Positions 1 to 9,946 are shown, counted from the first letter of the stretch. The stretch: DNA of 64,000 bases from Plasticicumulans lactativorans (GCF_004341245.1 NZ_SLWY01000008.1:143560-207559); one strand, 5' to 3'. The notes: generated by a model not told the origin, from the letters alone. Translations and numbers: made by a program.

Positions 1-2
1 AC

Positions 3-1004
3 ATGTCCCGTCTGTTCCGCAGCGTCTGCGCCGGCGCCGCCCTGCTCGTCGCGAGCCTCGCCCACGCCGGGCCCTACACCTCGATGGTCGTTTTCGGCGA
101 CAGCCTCTCCGATCTCGGCAACATCGCCACCATCACCGGCGGCGCCGTCCCCGGCGCGCCCTACTCCGGCGCCTTCACCAACGGCGCCCCGTGGGTCAAC
201 GGCGCCGCAACGGCACTCGGCCTGCCGCCGCTCGGGCCCTCGCTGCTCGGCGGCAGCGACTACGCCTGGGGCGGCGCGCGCACCAACGGCCACTCCAATC
301 CGGCGCTGGCGACGACCGCGAGCATCCAGGCGCAGGTCGGCGCCTACCTCGGCAGCCACGGCGGCGCGGCCGACCCCGGCGCGCTCTACGTGCTGTGGGG
401 CGGCGCCAACGACCTGCAGGATGCGCTGTTCGCGGCGGCGGCCAACCCGGCCAACGCCTTCGCCATCGTCTCCGCCGGCGTCACCGGCAGCATCGGCCGC
501 ATCGGCGACCTGCTGGACGACCTGATCGGCGCGGGCGCCGGCACCATCGTGGTGCCGAACCTGCCCGACCTCGGCCTCACCCCGCGCATCGCCGCTTTCG
601 GTGCGCTCGGGGTGTCGCTCGGCAACTTCGCCTCGACGCTGTTCAACGGCCTGCTCGACGGCGTGCTGGCCGCGCGCAGCGGCAGCGCCGACCTGCGCGA
701 GGCCGACATCTTCGGCCTGCTCAACGATGCCGTGGCCAACCCGGCCAAGTACGGCCTGAGCAACGTCAACGCGCCGTGCTACACCGGCGACGACATCAAC
801 TGGACTGGAGGAGGCAGCGTGTGCGCGGATCCGGGCGCCTATCTGTTCTGGGATACCTTCCACCCGACCTCAGCGGCGCACGCGTTCATCGCTGCCGAGA
901 TCGCGCAGGTCGCGATCCCGGCACCGGGCGTGCTGCTGCTGTTCGCCGCGGGCCTGCCGCTGCTGCGCCGCGAACGTCGACGCGCCGACGCCCTGACCGC
1001 CTGA
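3..1004 (+). CDS. Secreted GDSL/SGNH esterase-lipase with PEP-CTERM-like tail
   Basis: Probable exported ester hydrolase of the SGNH family. A signal peptide covers about residues 1-22 (hydrophobic core AALLVASLA, cleavage after AHA). Block I is FGDSLSDLGN with the nucleophile at Ser34; a GGAND block follows near residue 135, and the DTFHPT block near residue 283 supplies the catalytic Asp and His. The C-terminus reads IPAPGVLLLFAAGLPLL followed by an arginine cluster. This resembles the VPLPA variant of PEP-CTERM sorting tails, which suggests exosortase-dependent surface anchoring (inference). The ATG lies two bases from the window edge, so the promoter is not visible and a longer start cannot be excluded, but the signal peptide begins naturally here. 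The true substrate is unknown. Confidence 0.85.
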   Translation: MSRLFRSVCAGAALLVASLAHAGPYTSMVVFGDSLSDLGNIATITGGAVPGAPYSGAFTNGAPWVNGAATALGLPPLGPSLLGGSDYAWGGARTNGHSNPALATTASIQAQVGAYLGSHGGAADPGALYVLWGGANDLQDALFAAAANPANAFAIVSAGVTGSIGRIGDLLDDLIGAGAGTIVVPNLPDLGLTPRIAAFGALGVSLGNFASTLFNGLLDGVLAARSGSADLREADIFGLLNDAVANPAKYGLSNVNAPCYTGDDINWTGGGSVCADPGAYLFWDTFHPTSAAHAFIAAEIAQVAIPAPGVLLLFAAGLPLLRRERRRADALTA

Positions 1005-1157
1005 CACGCACACCCGCATGCGGCAACGCGGAGCACGGGCGCGGCCGGCCGCCGGGGTGCGGTGCGCTGCGCTGCCCGGCCTCCGCCGGCAGGATGGCGC
1101 CCGCGCGCCGCAGCCTGCCGGGGTGCCACCCCCTTCTGCACATCCCCAGCGGTGACG

Positions 1158-1628
1158 ATGCGCAACTGGATCCTGGTGCTGACACTGCTGGGCGGGTCGC
1201 TGCTGTCGGCGCACGCGGCGCCCGGCGGCGCCGACGGCGAGCCGGCGGGCGAATCGGCGATCGAGGTCATCGTCGCCCCCGACGTGCCGGTCGACACGCT
1301 CACGGTCAACCAACTGCGGCTGATCTTCTCGCTGCGCCTGCGCTCCTGGCCCAACGGCGCGCCGATCCGCGTGGTCACCGAGCCCGACGACGCGCCGGTC
1401 CACCAGGCCTTCTGCCGCACCCACCTCGGCGTCTACGCCAACAGCCTGCGCATCGCCTGGAACCGGCTGATCTACACCGGACTCGCCGCGGGCCCCACGG
1501 TGGTCAACGGTGAGGCGGCGATGCTCGAGCGCGTGGCGAACCTGCCCGGTGCCATCGGCTACGTCCGCCAGGGCGAACGCGGCGATGCCGGCGTGCGCAC
1601 CGTGACCGTCACGCCGGAGCCGCGATGA
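1158..1628 (+). CDS. Small PstS-like periplasmic substrate-binding protein
   Basis: 156-residue exported protein of the phosphate-ABC-transporter substrate-binding superfamily (PBP-like). The N-terminus (MRNWILVLTLLGGSLLSAHA) is a clear signal peptide, which is why the ATG at 1158 is preferred over an in-frame ATG about 96 bases upstream. The motif LTVNQLRLIFSLRLRSWPNG is typical of short PstS-like proteins that keep only one lobe. True PstS proteins are about twice this length, and no pstCAB genes lie nearby. Its stop overlaps the porin start (ATGA at 1625-1628), so the two are probably co-translated. The role is unknown; phosphate or another oxyanion is a guess from the fold. Confidence 0.7.
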   Translation: MRNWILVLTLLGGSLLSAHAAPGGADGEPAGESAIEVIVAPDVPVDTLTVNQLRLIFSLRLRSWPNGAPIRVVTEPDDAPVHQAFCRTHLGVYANSLRIAWNRLIYTGLAAGPTVVNGEAAMLERVANLPGAIGYVRQGERGDAGVRTVTVTPEPR

Positions 1629-2821
1629 AAGCGCCCTTCCCGCCTATCGCTCCCTGGTTCGTGGCCGCCTGCCTGCAGTGCGTCGTCCTGCTGCTGCCGG
1701 GCGGCGGAAGCCACGCCGAAACGCCGGCGACGGAGCCGGAGTTCTCGCTGCACGGCTTCGCCAGCCAGGGCTATTCGAACTCGACGGCGAACAACTTCAA
1801 CAGCAGCGGCCAGTCGGGCGGCTCCTTCGACTTCCGCGAGGCGGTGGTCAACGGCCGCTGGCGCTTCGCCGAGCACACCTCGGTGGCGGCGCAGGCGCTG
1901 TACCGCGCCGCGCCGGTGTCGGTCGACGACGGCGTGCGGCTCGACTACGCCTTCCTCGACCATGCCTTCACCGGCACGCTCGGTGCCACCGGCGGCGTGC
2001 TGCTGGGGCGCTTCAAGAACCCCTACGGCTTCTTCAACGAGACCCGCGACGTGCCCTTCACGCGCTCGGGCATCATCCTGCCGCAGTCGATGTACACCGA
2101 GCGCGGGCGGCCGTTCACGATGAGTTCGCAGGGCATCCTGGTGTACGCCGACCTCTACCAGCCGTGGGGGACGCTCGGCTTCAAGGGCAGCTACGGCAAG
2201 CCGGTACGCGGCGGTGCGCCGCTCGAGTACATCCTGTTCTCGCGCGACCTGCCCGGCGAGTTCGAGCCCGACCGCGCCGCCACCGCGCAGTTGCGCTACG
2301 ACGGGCCGGAATACGGGCGCGGCTGGAGCGCGGCGCTGAGCTACCAGCAGTACGCCTACGACTTCAGCCAGCCGCGCTCGCTCGGCGTCGACGACTTCCA
2401 TTTCGACTTCCACACCATGGCGGCATCGCTGCAGTACGACAGCGGCGAGCGCTGGAAGGTGCTCGGCGAGGTGGCGCGCGGCAAGGCCTTCGACGGTGCG
2501 ATCCGCCTGGGCGGCTACCTGCAGGCGAACTACCGGCTGCGCCCGGACGTGGAAGTCTTCGCCCGCGGCGACCTGATGATCCTCGACGAGCGCGACCGCT
2601 GGGGCAAAAAGTACGCGCAGAGCGGCCGCTGCCCGGACTACTGCCGCTACGCCAAGGACTTCTCCGTCGGCCTCAACTGGGACATCCGCCCCGACCTGCA
2701 GCTGCGGCTCGAATGGCACCACGTCAACGGCACCGCCTGGCTGAGCGGCGCCGAGAACGATCTGCGCGACTCCACCGAGCGCTGGAACCTCGGCCTCGCG
2801 CAGCTCTCCTGGCGCTTCTGA
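1625..2821 (+). CDS. Outer-membrane porin-like beta-barrel protein
   Basis: 398-residue outer-membrane protein. It has a signal peptide (about residues 1-31, ending SHA), alternating amphipathic beta-strands throughout, and the C-terminal aromatic signature LSWRF expected of barrels inserted by the Bam complex. Residues 42-60 (LHGFASQGYSNSTANNFN) look like the first strand and loop of proteins often annotated as porins beside PstS-like genes. It overlaps the preceding gene by four bases and probably works with it in outer-membrane solute uptake. A CxxxC pair (CPDYC, about residue 337) in a probable loop is unusual for a porin. Specificity cannot be read from the sequence. Confidence 0.75.
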   Translation: MKAPFPPIAPWFVAACLQCVVLLLPGGGSHAETPATEPEFSLHGFASQGYSNSTANNFNSSGQSGGSFDFREAVVNGRWRFAEHTSVAAQALYRAAPVSVDDGVRLDYAFLDHAFTGTLGATGGVLLGRFKNPYGFFNETRDVPFTRSGIILPQSMYTERGRPFTMSSQGILVYADLYQPWGTLGFKGSYGKPVRGGAPLEYILFSRDLPGEFEPDRAATAQLRYDGPEYGRGWSAALSYQQYAYDFSQPRSLGVDDFHFDFHTMAASLQYDSGERWKVLGEVARGKAFDGAIRLGGYLQANYRLRPDVEVFARGDLMILDERDRWGKKYAQSGRCPDYCRYAKDFSVGLNWDIRPDLQLRLEWHHVNGTAWLSGAENDLRDSTERWNLGLAQLSWRF

Positions 2822-2852
2822 GCGTCCCGCCAGACGGCGCCCCCGCCGCCGC

Positions 2853-3338
2853 TCAGTTGCGGTAGATGCCGAGCGCCGCGAGTGCGGCGTCGAGGTGGTC
2901 GAGGTCGGGGATCAGCGCTTCGCCGTCGTGCAGGCGCACGCGGCGCAGCACGCCGGGGGGCGGGGGCGCGTCGTCGAGCGCGCCCAGGTCGGCGCGGGCG
3001 AGGGTCAGCAGCTGGGGCACCTCGACGGTGACCACGGCGACATGGCCGACGCGCCCGCCCGGGGTGCGCAGCACGACGATGCGCGAGCGCGGCCCGGTGA
3101 TCGTCGCACTGCCGGCCAGCAGCGGCTCCATGCCGATCAGCGGCACGGTGCGGGCGCGCCACAGCAGGCTGCCGAGCACCCACGGCGGGGCGCCCTCCAC
3201 CCGCAGCGGCGGCGCGTAGGGCAGGGCCTCGACGACCAGGCCACCGGGCACCAGCAGGCGGCCGCCGGCGAAACCGATGAGGAGACAGCGCAGGTCTGGG
3301 TCGGCCACGGGCACTTCCTCTCGCACGCGCGGGCTCAC
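2853..3338 (-). CDS. chpC: CheW-like chemosensory scaffold protein ChpC
   Basis: 161-residue CheW-domain protein ending the pilG-chpA operon. CheW proteins couple a chemoreceptor to a CheA kinase. Visible CheW features are the start LRCLLIGFAGGRLLVP, the central WVLGSLLWRARTVPLIGMEPLL, and SRIVVLRT followed by the second barrel. The GTG start at 3338 overlaps the chpA stop in a GTGA arrangement, implying translational coupling; later GTG codons at residues 5 and 10 are possible alternatives. Position and size match ChpC of Pseudomonas. The chpB methylesterase gene that precedes chpC there is missing here. Confidence 0.8.
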   Translation of the reverse strand: MSPRVREEVPVADPDLRCLLIGFAGGRLLVPGGLVVEALPYAPPLRVEGAPPWVLGSLLWRARTVPLIGMEPLLAGSATITGPRSRIVVLRTPGGRVGHVAVVTVEVPQLLTLARADLGALDDAPPPPGVLRRVRLHDGEALIPDLDHLDAALAALGIYRN

Positions 3339-6300
3339 GGCGACGGCAGCGCCGCGGCGCGCGCGCCGAGCACCGCGCGGATCGTCGCCAGCAGTTCGCG
3401 CTCCTGGTACGGCTTGCCGAGGTAGGCGTTCACGCCGAGGCGGGCGGCGCGTTCGCGGTGTTTGTCGCCGGTGCGCGAGGTGACCATGATCACCGGCAGG
3501 TGGCGCAGCCGCGCCTGGTTGCGGATGTGGGCGACCAGCTCGAAGCCGTCCATGCGCGGCATCTCGATGTCGAGGATGACCACGTCGGGCACGCTCTGGT
3601 CGAGCCGCGCCACGGCATCGATGCCGTCCTTGGCAAGGCCCACCTGGATGCCGTGGCGTTCGAGGAAGCGTGCCGTCACCTTGCGCATGGTGATGGAGTC
3701 GTCGATCACCAGCGCCGACACCGGCGGCCCGGCACCGCCCTCGCGCGCCCGGCGCAGCACCTTGGCCTCGGCGGCGAGCAGGGTCTGCTGCGCGAGCTTG
3801 CGCAGCAGTGCCGCCATGTCGAGGATCAGCACCACCTGGCCGTCGCCGAGCACGGTCGCACCGGAGATGCCGGGGATCGCCGCGAGCTGCGGCCCCACCG
3901 GCTTGACGATGATCTCCTGGCGCCCGAGCACCGCGTCGACCTGGATCGCCGCACGCTGGTCGGCGCTGCGGAACAGCAGCACCGGCGGGCGCCCCTCGAT
4001 GCTGCCCGGCTGCGGCGGCTCGCCACCGACGGCGACCGCGAGGCTGTGCACCGGGAAGACATCGCCGGCGTAGTCGTGCTCCACCGGGTGCCCGCCCAGG
4101 TAGTCGCGGAAGGCGCGCCCGCCGAGCCGCCCGACCGCCTCGACGGCGAGCAGCGGGATCGCGTAGGTCTCGCCGCTCGCGCGCACCAGCAGCGCCTGGG
4201 TGATCGACAGCGAGTACGGCAGGCGGATGGTGAAGGTCACGCCCTGGCCGCCGCGCGAGTGCACGTGCACCGCCCCGCGCAGCGTCTTGACCGCCTCGGC
4301 GAGCACGTCGAGGCCGACGCCGCGGCCGGCGACCTGGGTGACTTCGCGCGCGGTCGAGAAGCCCGGCATCATCAGCAGCCCGGCGAGATCGGCCTCGCTC
4401 GCCAGCGCCCCCGGCGCCAGCACGCCGCGCTTCTCGGCGGTGGCGCGGATCGCGGCGAAGTCGAGCCCGGCACCGTCGTCGGCGACGGTGATCAACACCT
4501 CGGAGCCCTCGCGCCGCAGGTTCAGCGTGATCGTGCCGGTCTCCGGCTTGCCGGCCGCGGCGCGCAGCGCCGGCGGCTCGATGCCGTGCGACACGGCGTT
4601 GCGCAGCACGTGTTCGAGCGGCGCGACCATGGTGTCGAGCAGGGTGCGCTCGACCTCGGCGTCGGCGCCCTCGATCAGCAGCTCGGCGCGCTTGCCGGTG
4701 TCCTCGGCGGCCTGGCGCACCACCCGGCGCAGCCGCGGCACCACGCTGTCGATGCGCACCACGCGCGTCTGCAGCACGCCCTGCTGCAGCTCCTTGTCGA
4801 CCTTGCCCTGCTGTTCGAGCAGGCTGCTCATCTCGTGGGTCTGGTCGAGCAGGCTCTCCTGCAGGCTGCCGAGGTCGTCGGCGACTTCGGCCAGCGCGCG
4901 CGACAGCTGCTGCACCTCGGAGAAGCGGTCGAGTTCGAGCGGATCGAACTCGGCGTTGCCGTCGGCGCCGCCGCGTTCGTAGCGGAACAGGATCTGCTTC
5001 TCGGTCTCGATCTCGAGCTGGCGCAGCTGGGCGCGCAGGCGCTCGACGGTCTGGCGCAGCTCGCCGAGGTTGCCGCGCAGCGTCGACACGCCCTGTTCGA
5101 GCCGCGCGCGGAAGATGCTCGTCTCGCCGATCTGGTTGACCAGCGCGTCGAGGAGGCGGTTGCTGACGCGCACCGATTCGACGTTGCCGCCGGCGACCGC
5201 CACCGCGCCCGCGCGCGGCGCCGGCACGGCGGCCGGTGCCCGCACCGTGCCGCTGGCGAGCAGGTCGTGCAGGTCCTGGATCAGCTCGTCGGCGGCAGCG
5301 GCGGCGTCGCCGCCCTCGATCACGCCGAGCATCTCGACGAAGCGGTCGAGCGCGCGCTGCAGGCCGTCGGCGATGGCGTCGCTGGCCACCGCGGTGCCGT
5401 TGGAGACGGCGTCGAGCAGCGACTCGGTGGCGTGCGCGAGGTCGCCGACCTGGGTGTAACCGGCCATCCGCGAGCTGCCCTTGAGGGTGTGCATTTCGCG
5501 GCGCAGGTCGTTCAGCAGCGCCGGGTTGGCACGATCGTGGCGCCAGCGCGCGAGCGTGACCTCGGCGGCATCGAGGATCTCGCCGGCCTCGCCGATGAAC
5601 ACCGTGGCCAGCTCGCGGTCGGCCTCGCGCCGCGCCGCGGCCACCGGTGCGGTCACCACCAGCGCCTGGCCGCGCCGGGTGATGTGGTCGAGCAGTTCGT
5701 CGACCGCCTCCGCCTCGACCGCGCTGCCCTCGGTGAGATCGCCGAACACCGCGGCACATTCCTCGCAGAGCAGGATATCGTTGCCGTCGAGCCCGCGGCC
5801 GAGCGCCCGCAGCCGCACCAGATAGGCCTCGAGCGCCGCCGCGAGGCGCATCACCGCTTCGGGGAAGTCGGGCCCGGTGAGCGGGCGCAGCGCCTGGATC
5901 AGCGCCTCGCGGCTCGCCGTGCTGCCCTCCTGGCAGTCGTCGAGCACCAGCAGGATGGCTTCGAGCCACTCCGGCCCGCTCGGCAGCGCCGGCGGCGGCG
6001 CCGGCGGCGGTGCGAAGGCCGGATGCCCGGCGAGGGCGCCGAGGGTGCGGTCCAGCGCCTGCTCGGTGACCGGCTCGGGCGCCGCCACCGGCTGGGCAGC
6101 GGGCTCCTCGGCCGCAGCCGCAGGCACGGGCACCGGTTCGGGTACCGGTTCGGGCGCGGCGACGGACTCGGGGGCGGCGGGCACGACCGCTTCGGGCGCC
6201 TCCAGCGCCGCCGCCAGCAGCTCGACGATGCGCGCCTCCAGCGCGCGCAGGCGCTCGCGAGTGGCCGGCGCGCGCTGCGGATCGGCGAGCCAGGCCTGCA

Positions 6301-8392
6301 GCGCGCGCGCCGCCTCGGCGATGGTCGCGATCAGCACCGGCGTGCTCGGGCAGCGCCCTTCCAGCACCTGGTTCAGCAGGTTCTCGACCGCCCAGGCGAA
6401 CTCGCCGGCGACCTGCTCGCCGACCATGCGGCCGCTGCCCTTGAGGGTGTGGAAGGCCCGGCGCACGTGGCGCAGGGTTTCGAGGTCGTCGGGGCGCCGT
6501 TCGAGCCGCGCGAGGTGCCCGGCGATGCTGTCGAACTCGCCCGCCGCCTCCTCGAGGAAGACCTCCAGCAGGTCGAGGTCGATGTCGGCCGCTGCCGCGG
6601 CGGCGGTCGGCGCGGGTTCGGCCGCCCGCGCGGCGACGAACAGGCGTTCGAGCTCGGCATCGTCGGCGACCTCGAGCTCGGTCGGCAGCGCGTGCTCGGC
6701 CGGCGCCGCAGGAGGTTCCGGCACCCAGTCGAGCGCCGCCGCGGCGGGCTCTTCGGCAGGCACCGGCGGTGCCTGGATGGCGTCGGCGGCGAAGGCGGGC
6801 TGCGGCTCGGCGCGCGGCGGCGGCAGGTGCGGCACGTCCACGCGGCGCGCGGCGACGAGGTGCTCGCGGGCGCGCTCGATTTCACCGTCGGCGAATGCCT
6901 GGCCGGCGGCGCGCTGTTCGAGCGCGTACTCGGCGACCACCATGGCGTCGGCGACGGCGCCGGCGAAGGTGTCGTCGACCGCACCGGCGCCGGCGAGCGC
7001 GCGCACCGTGGCGAGCAGTTCGGTCACCAGCGCCTGCTCGGCGCCGCATTCGAGCACGGCGAGGATGCCGATCACCCGCCCCAGGTGGGCGGCGGCCTCG
7101 TTCCAGGCGACGTCGCCGGCTTCGCCGCGCAGGCGCGCATCGACCTCGCCGCGCGCCTGGCGCAGCAGCTCGACCGCCTCGCGCAGCACCGCGCTGCGCG
7201 CCTGGCGCGTGTCGATCGCGGTGAGGTCGGCGAGCGGGTCCTGCGCGACGCTGCCGGGCGGGGCGAAGGCGAGCGTGCCGAGGTGCTCGACGCTGCTTTC
7301 GAGCAGCACCAGATCGGCAGCGAGCGCCATCAGCTCGCCCTCGTCGAACGCCTCGCCGCTCACCGCCGCCGCGGCGAGGCGGTCGAGCCAGTGCCGCGCC
7401 AGCGCCACCGGCGCCTCGGCTTCGAGCAGATCGAGGACGTTCGCCACCTGCGGCAGCAGCGCGAGGTCCTCGGCGAGCTGCCCCGCACCGAGCGGGGCGC
7501 TGCGGCTGCTGGCGTCGAGCGCGCCGCGGCACACCGCGAGCTGCTCGGCGAGCTCGGCGGCGATCAGGCGCACGGTTTCGGGATCGGCGAGCACGTACCC
7601 GCCGGCATCGCTGCCCGGGGCTTCCGGATGGTAGTCGACGCGGTCGGTGAGCCACATGCGCCCGGTCGCCGAGGTGGTCAGTTCGGCTTCGAGGCGGCGG
7701 ATCAGGTCGACGCGCCCGGCGGCGTCGGCGTCACCCGCCCCGGTCTCGGCGAGCAGGCGCAGCTGCCGGTCGGCGTCGCGCAGCAGCAGGTTCTGCGCGC
7801 GCACCGGTGGCAGGCCGAACTGCGCGAGGGTCTCGGCCACGCCCTGCAGGCGCCACCAGAGTTCGTAATCGGCGCCGCTGCGGCAGGCGGCCTTCAGCTC
7901 GGTGCAGATGCGCTCGATCGCGGCGAGGTGCGGCCCCGGCGACGGTCCCCGCAGCAGGCCGAGCAGCGCGCGCTGGAACGCCGGGCGCACCCCGGTGGCG
8001 ATGCTGCGCACCAGCGCGCGGGCCGGATCGTCGTCCGCCTCCCCGGCGGGCGCTTCGGGGCGCCGCCCGACGCGCTGCCAGGCGAGCCGGTGGCCGAGCG
8101 CGAGCACCTGTTCCAGCAGGTGCTCGCGTGCCTCGGCGGGCTCCAGGCCACCCTGCTGGCCGATGCGCGTGGCGAGATCGAGCAGCTCGGCGGCCTGCGC
8201 GGCGCTGTCGGCATCCTCCAGCATCGCGCAGGCGCCCTGGATCTGGCGCAGCCCGGCGATCACGCCGTCGAGCGAGGCGCTCCCCGTCGGCGCGGCGAAG
8301 AAGGCTTCGAGCGCGCTGCGCACGCGCCCGAGGGTGGCGTCGAGTTCGGCACGCACCTCGGCGTGCGCGATGTCCGCCCGCGGCTCGCTCAT
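3335..8392 (-). CDS. chpA: ChpA/PilL-type hybrid chemosensory histidine kinase
   Basis: 1685-residue CheA-type kinase of the type IV pilus chemosensory pathway, which controls pilus extension and retraction and surface sensing. Order: an N-terminal helical region with a degenerate HPt-like segment (phospho-His position replaced, LRQIQGACAML near residue 60); two canonical HPt domains with HTLKGSGRM near residue 648 and HTLKGSSRM near residue 968; a CheA dimerisation and ATPase core (N-box NAVSHGIEPP near 1266, G-box DDGAGLDF near 1300); a CheW domain (about 1400-1540); and a C-terminal receiver with Asp near 1606 (VVILDIEMPRMDG) and a KPY motif. P. aeruginosa ChpA is about 2470 residues with more phosphotransfer domains, so this is a reduced form. 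Alanine- and proline-rich linkers separate the HPt domains. Confidence 0.92.
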   Translation of the reverse strand: MSEPRADIAHAEVRAELDATLGRVRSALEAFFAAPTGSASLDGVIAGLRQIQGACAMLEDADSAAQAAELLDLATRIGQQGGLEPAEAREHLLEQVLALGHRLAWQRVGRRPEAPAGEADDDPARALVRSIATGVRPAFQRALLGLLRGPSPGPHLAAIERICTELKAACRSGADYELWWRLQGVAETLAQFGLPPVRAQNLLLRDADRQLRLLAETGAGDADAAGRVDLIRRLEAELTTSATGRMWLTDRVDYHPEAPGSDAGGYVLADPETVRLIAAELAEQLAVCRGALDASSRSAPLGAGQLAEDLALLPQVANVLDLLEAEAPVALARHWLDRLAAAAVSGEAFDEGELMALAADLVLLESSVEHLGTLAFAPPGSVAQDPLADLTAIDTRQARSAVLREAVELLRQARGEVDARLRGEAGDVAWNEAAAHLGRVIGILAVLECGAEQALVTELLATVRALAGAGAVDDTFAGAVADAMVVAEYALEQRAAGQAFADGEIERAREHLVAARRVDVPHLPPPRAEPQPAFAADAIQAPPVPAEEPAAAALDWVPEPPAAPAEHALPTELEVADDAELERLFVAARAAEPAPTAAAAAADIDLDLLEVFLEEAAGEFDSIAGHLARLERRPDDLETLRHVRRAFHTLKGSGRMVGEQVAGEFAWAVENLLNQVLEGRCPSTPVLIATIAEAARALQAWLADPQRAPATRERLRALEARIVELLAAALEAPEAVVPAAPESVAAPEPVPEPVPVPAAAAEEPAAQPVAAPEPVTEQALDRTLGALAGHPAFAPPPAPPPALPSGPEWLEAILLVLDDCQEGSTASREALIQALRPLTGPDFPEAVMRLAAALEAYLVRLRALGRGLDGNDILLCEECAAVFGDLTEGSAVEAEAVDELLDHITRRGQALVVTAPVAAARREADRELATVFIGEAGEILDAAEVTLARWRHDRANPALLNDLRREMHTLKGSSRMAGYTQVGDLAHATESLLDAVSNGTAVASDAIADGLQRALDRFVEMLGVIEGGDAAAAADELIQDLHDLLASGTVRAPAAVPAPRAGAVAVAGGNVESVRVSNRLLDALVNQIGETSIFRARLEQGVSTLRGNLGELRQTVERLRAQLRQLEIETEKQILFRYERGGADGNAEFDPLELDRFSEVQQLSRALAEVADDLGSLQESLLDQTHEMSSLLEQQGKVDKELQQGVLQTRVVRIDSVVPRLRRVVRQAAEDTGKRAELLIEGADAEVERTLLDTMVAPLEHVLRNAVSHGIEPPALRAAAGKPETGTITLNLRREGSEVLITVADDGAGLDFAAIRATAEKRGVLAPGALASEADLAGLLMMPGFSTAREVTQVAGRGVGLDVLAEAVKTLRGAVHVHSRGGQGVTFTIRLPYSLSITQALLVRASGETYAIPLLAVEAVGRLGGRAFRDYLGGHPVEHDYAGDVFPVHSLAVAVGGEPPQPGSIEGRPPVLLFRSADQRAAIQVDAVLGRQEIIVKPVGPQLAAIPGISGATVLGDGQVVLILDMAALLRKLAQQTLLAAEAKVLRRAREGGAGPPVSALVIDDSITMRKVTARFLERHGIQVGLAKDGIDAVARLDQSVPDVVILDIEMPRMDGFELVAHIRNQARLRHLPVIMVTSRTGDKHRERAARLGVNAYLGKPYQERELLATIRAVLGARAAALPSP

Positions 8393-8420
8393 GCCCGTCC
8401 CCTGTGCGCGTGCTCGCGCG

Positions 8421-9911
8421 TCACGCCGCGCCCGCCCCGGGCAGGCGGAACCCGGCCACCGACTGGCGCAGGTCCTGCGCGAGCGAGGACAGCTCGCCCA
8501 TCGCGCGCGCCGTGGTCGCGCCGCCGGCGGCGGTCTCGGCGGTGGTGGCGTTGATCGCCTCCATGCTCACCGCGACGCGCCCGGCCATCGTCGAGACCTC
8601 GGTGGCCGCGGTGGAGATCTCGGCGATCAGCGCGGCGAGGCGCGCCGCCACGCTCTCGATCTCGCCGAGCGCCTCGCCGGCCTTCTCGGCGAGCCCGGCG
8701 CCGTTGACCACCTCGGTGGTGCTCTTCTCCATCGAGATGATGGCTTCGTTGGTGTCGGCCTGGATGGTCTTGACCAGCGCCTCGATGCGCCGCGTGGCGT
8801 GGCCGGAGCGCTCGGCGAGGCGCTGCACCTCGTCGGCGACCACGGCGAAGCCGCGCCCGGCCTCGCCGGCGGCCGAGGCCTGGATCGCGGCGTTGAGCGC
8901 GAGGATGTTGGTCTGGTCGGCGATGTCGTTGATCAGCTCGACGATGTCGCCGATCTCCTGCGAGGACTCGCCGAGCCGCTTGATGCGCTTCGAGGTCTCC
9001 TGGATGTGCTCGCGGATCGCGTCCATGCCGTGCATGGTGCGGCGCACGCGCTCGCCGCCCTCGCGGGCGAGCCCGGCGGACTGGTGCGCGACCTCGGCCG
9101 AGGTGCTGGTCTTGCCCGAGACCGCGTCGAGCGCCTGCGCCATCTGCGCCACCGTGGTGTTGGAGGCCTCGATCTGGCGCGCCTGCGCCTGCGCGGCCTC
9201 GGCGAGGCGGTCGGCCACCGCGCGCGTTTCCACCACCGCCGCGGCGACGCGCTCGGAGGTGGCGTTGATCGTCGTCACCAGCTCGCGCAGCGCCTCGATC
9301 GCGTAGTTGATCGAATCGGCGATCGCGCCGGTGATGTCCTCGGTGACGCTCGCCTGGACGGTCAGGTCGCCTTCGGCGAGGCCGCCCATCTCGTCGAGCA
9401 GGCGCAGGATGGCGTCCTGGTTGCGGCGGTTCTGGTCGTCGGTCTGCTCCTTGCGCCGCTCGGTGTCGACGTTGCGGTGCTCGATCTCGCGCGCCCGCCG
9501 CCGCGCGTCGCCCACCTGCTGCTGCAGCAGCAGCACCAGCAGCAGCACCGACACCGCCGCGCAGGCGTAGACCACGCGCCGGTCGACGTCGATGCCGAGC
9601 ACCTGCGCCTTCGCCGGGCCGTCGACGTCGCCGCGGTCCTGCGCCGCGGCGAGCCGGCCGAGGCGCTCGCTCGCGGCCTGCAGCCGGGCGATGGCGCCGT
9701 CCGCGCCATGGGCGGCCTCCTGCGCGAGTTCCGGCAGGCTGCGCGCGACCCGCCCGAGCTCGGCGGCGAGCGCCGTGCGGTTCTCGGCCTCGCTGCGCTC
9801 GGTGGCGAGCCAGCCCGCGACGGTGAGCGCGACGGCGACCACCAGCAGCACGATCAGCGCGAGATAGCGGGCGTTGCCCGCGGCACCGGCGGAGGGGAGC
9901 GTTTCGTTCAT
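8421..9911 (-). CDS. pilJ: Type IV pilus chemoreceptor PilJ (methyl-accepting protein)
   Basis: 496-residue membrane chemoreceptor feeding the ChpA kinase. The N-terminus has one transmembrane helix ([21 protein letters not shown], about residues 15-35), a periplasmic helical segment of only about 95 residues, and a second helix ([17 protein letters not shown], about 130-146). A HAMP-like linker and a long coiled-coil signalling domain follow. The signalling hairpin tip reads [21 protein letters not shown], with [18 protein letters not shown] immediately after it. Typical PilJ proteins have roughly 680 residues and a larger paired periplasmic PilJ domain, so this sensor is shortened. The ATG at 9911 was chosen because the transmembrane helix starts soon after; the frame stays open upstream but reads into the spacer before pilI. 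Confidence 0.9.
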   Translation of the reverse strand: MNETLPSAGAAGNARYLALIVLLVVAVALTVAGWLATERSEAENRTALAAELGRVARSLPELAQEAAHGADGAIARLQAASERLGRLAAAQDRGDVDGPAKAQVLGIDVDRRVVYACAAVSVLLLVLLLQQQVGDARRRAREIEHRNVDTERRKEQTDDQNRRNQDAILRLLDEMGGLAEGDLTVQASVTEDITGAIADSINYAIEALRELVTTINATSERVAAAVVETRAVADRLAEAAQAQARQIEASNTTVAQMAQALDAVSGKTSTSAEVAHQSAGLAREGGERVRRTMHGMDAIREHIQETSKRIKRLGESSQEIGDIVELINDIADQTNILALNAAIQASAAGEAGRGFAVVADEVQRLAERSGHATRRIEALVKTIQADTNEAIISMEKSTTEVVNGAGLAEKAGEALGEIESVAARLAALIAEISTAATEVSTMAGRVAVSMEAINATTAETAAGGATTARAMGELSSLAQDLRQSVAGFRLPGAGAA

Positions 9912-9946
9912 GGTTGTTCTCGGCTCTCGGAAGGACGCGCGGCGCG

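Noticed and set aside
3458..8554. Very long open frame on the plus strand opposite chpA
   Set aside because: It is a GC-rich antisense shadow: low-complexity Arg/Ala/Gly/His content, no domain, no ribosome site, and chpA on the other strand has clear domains.
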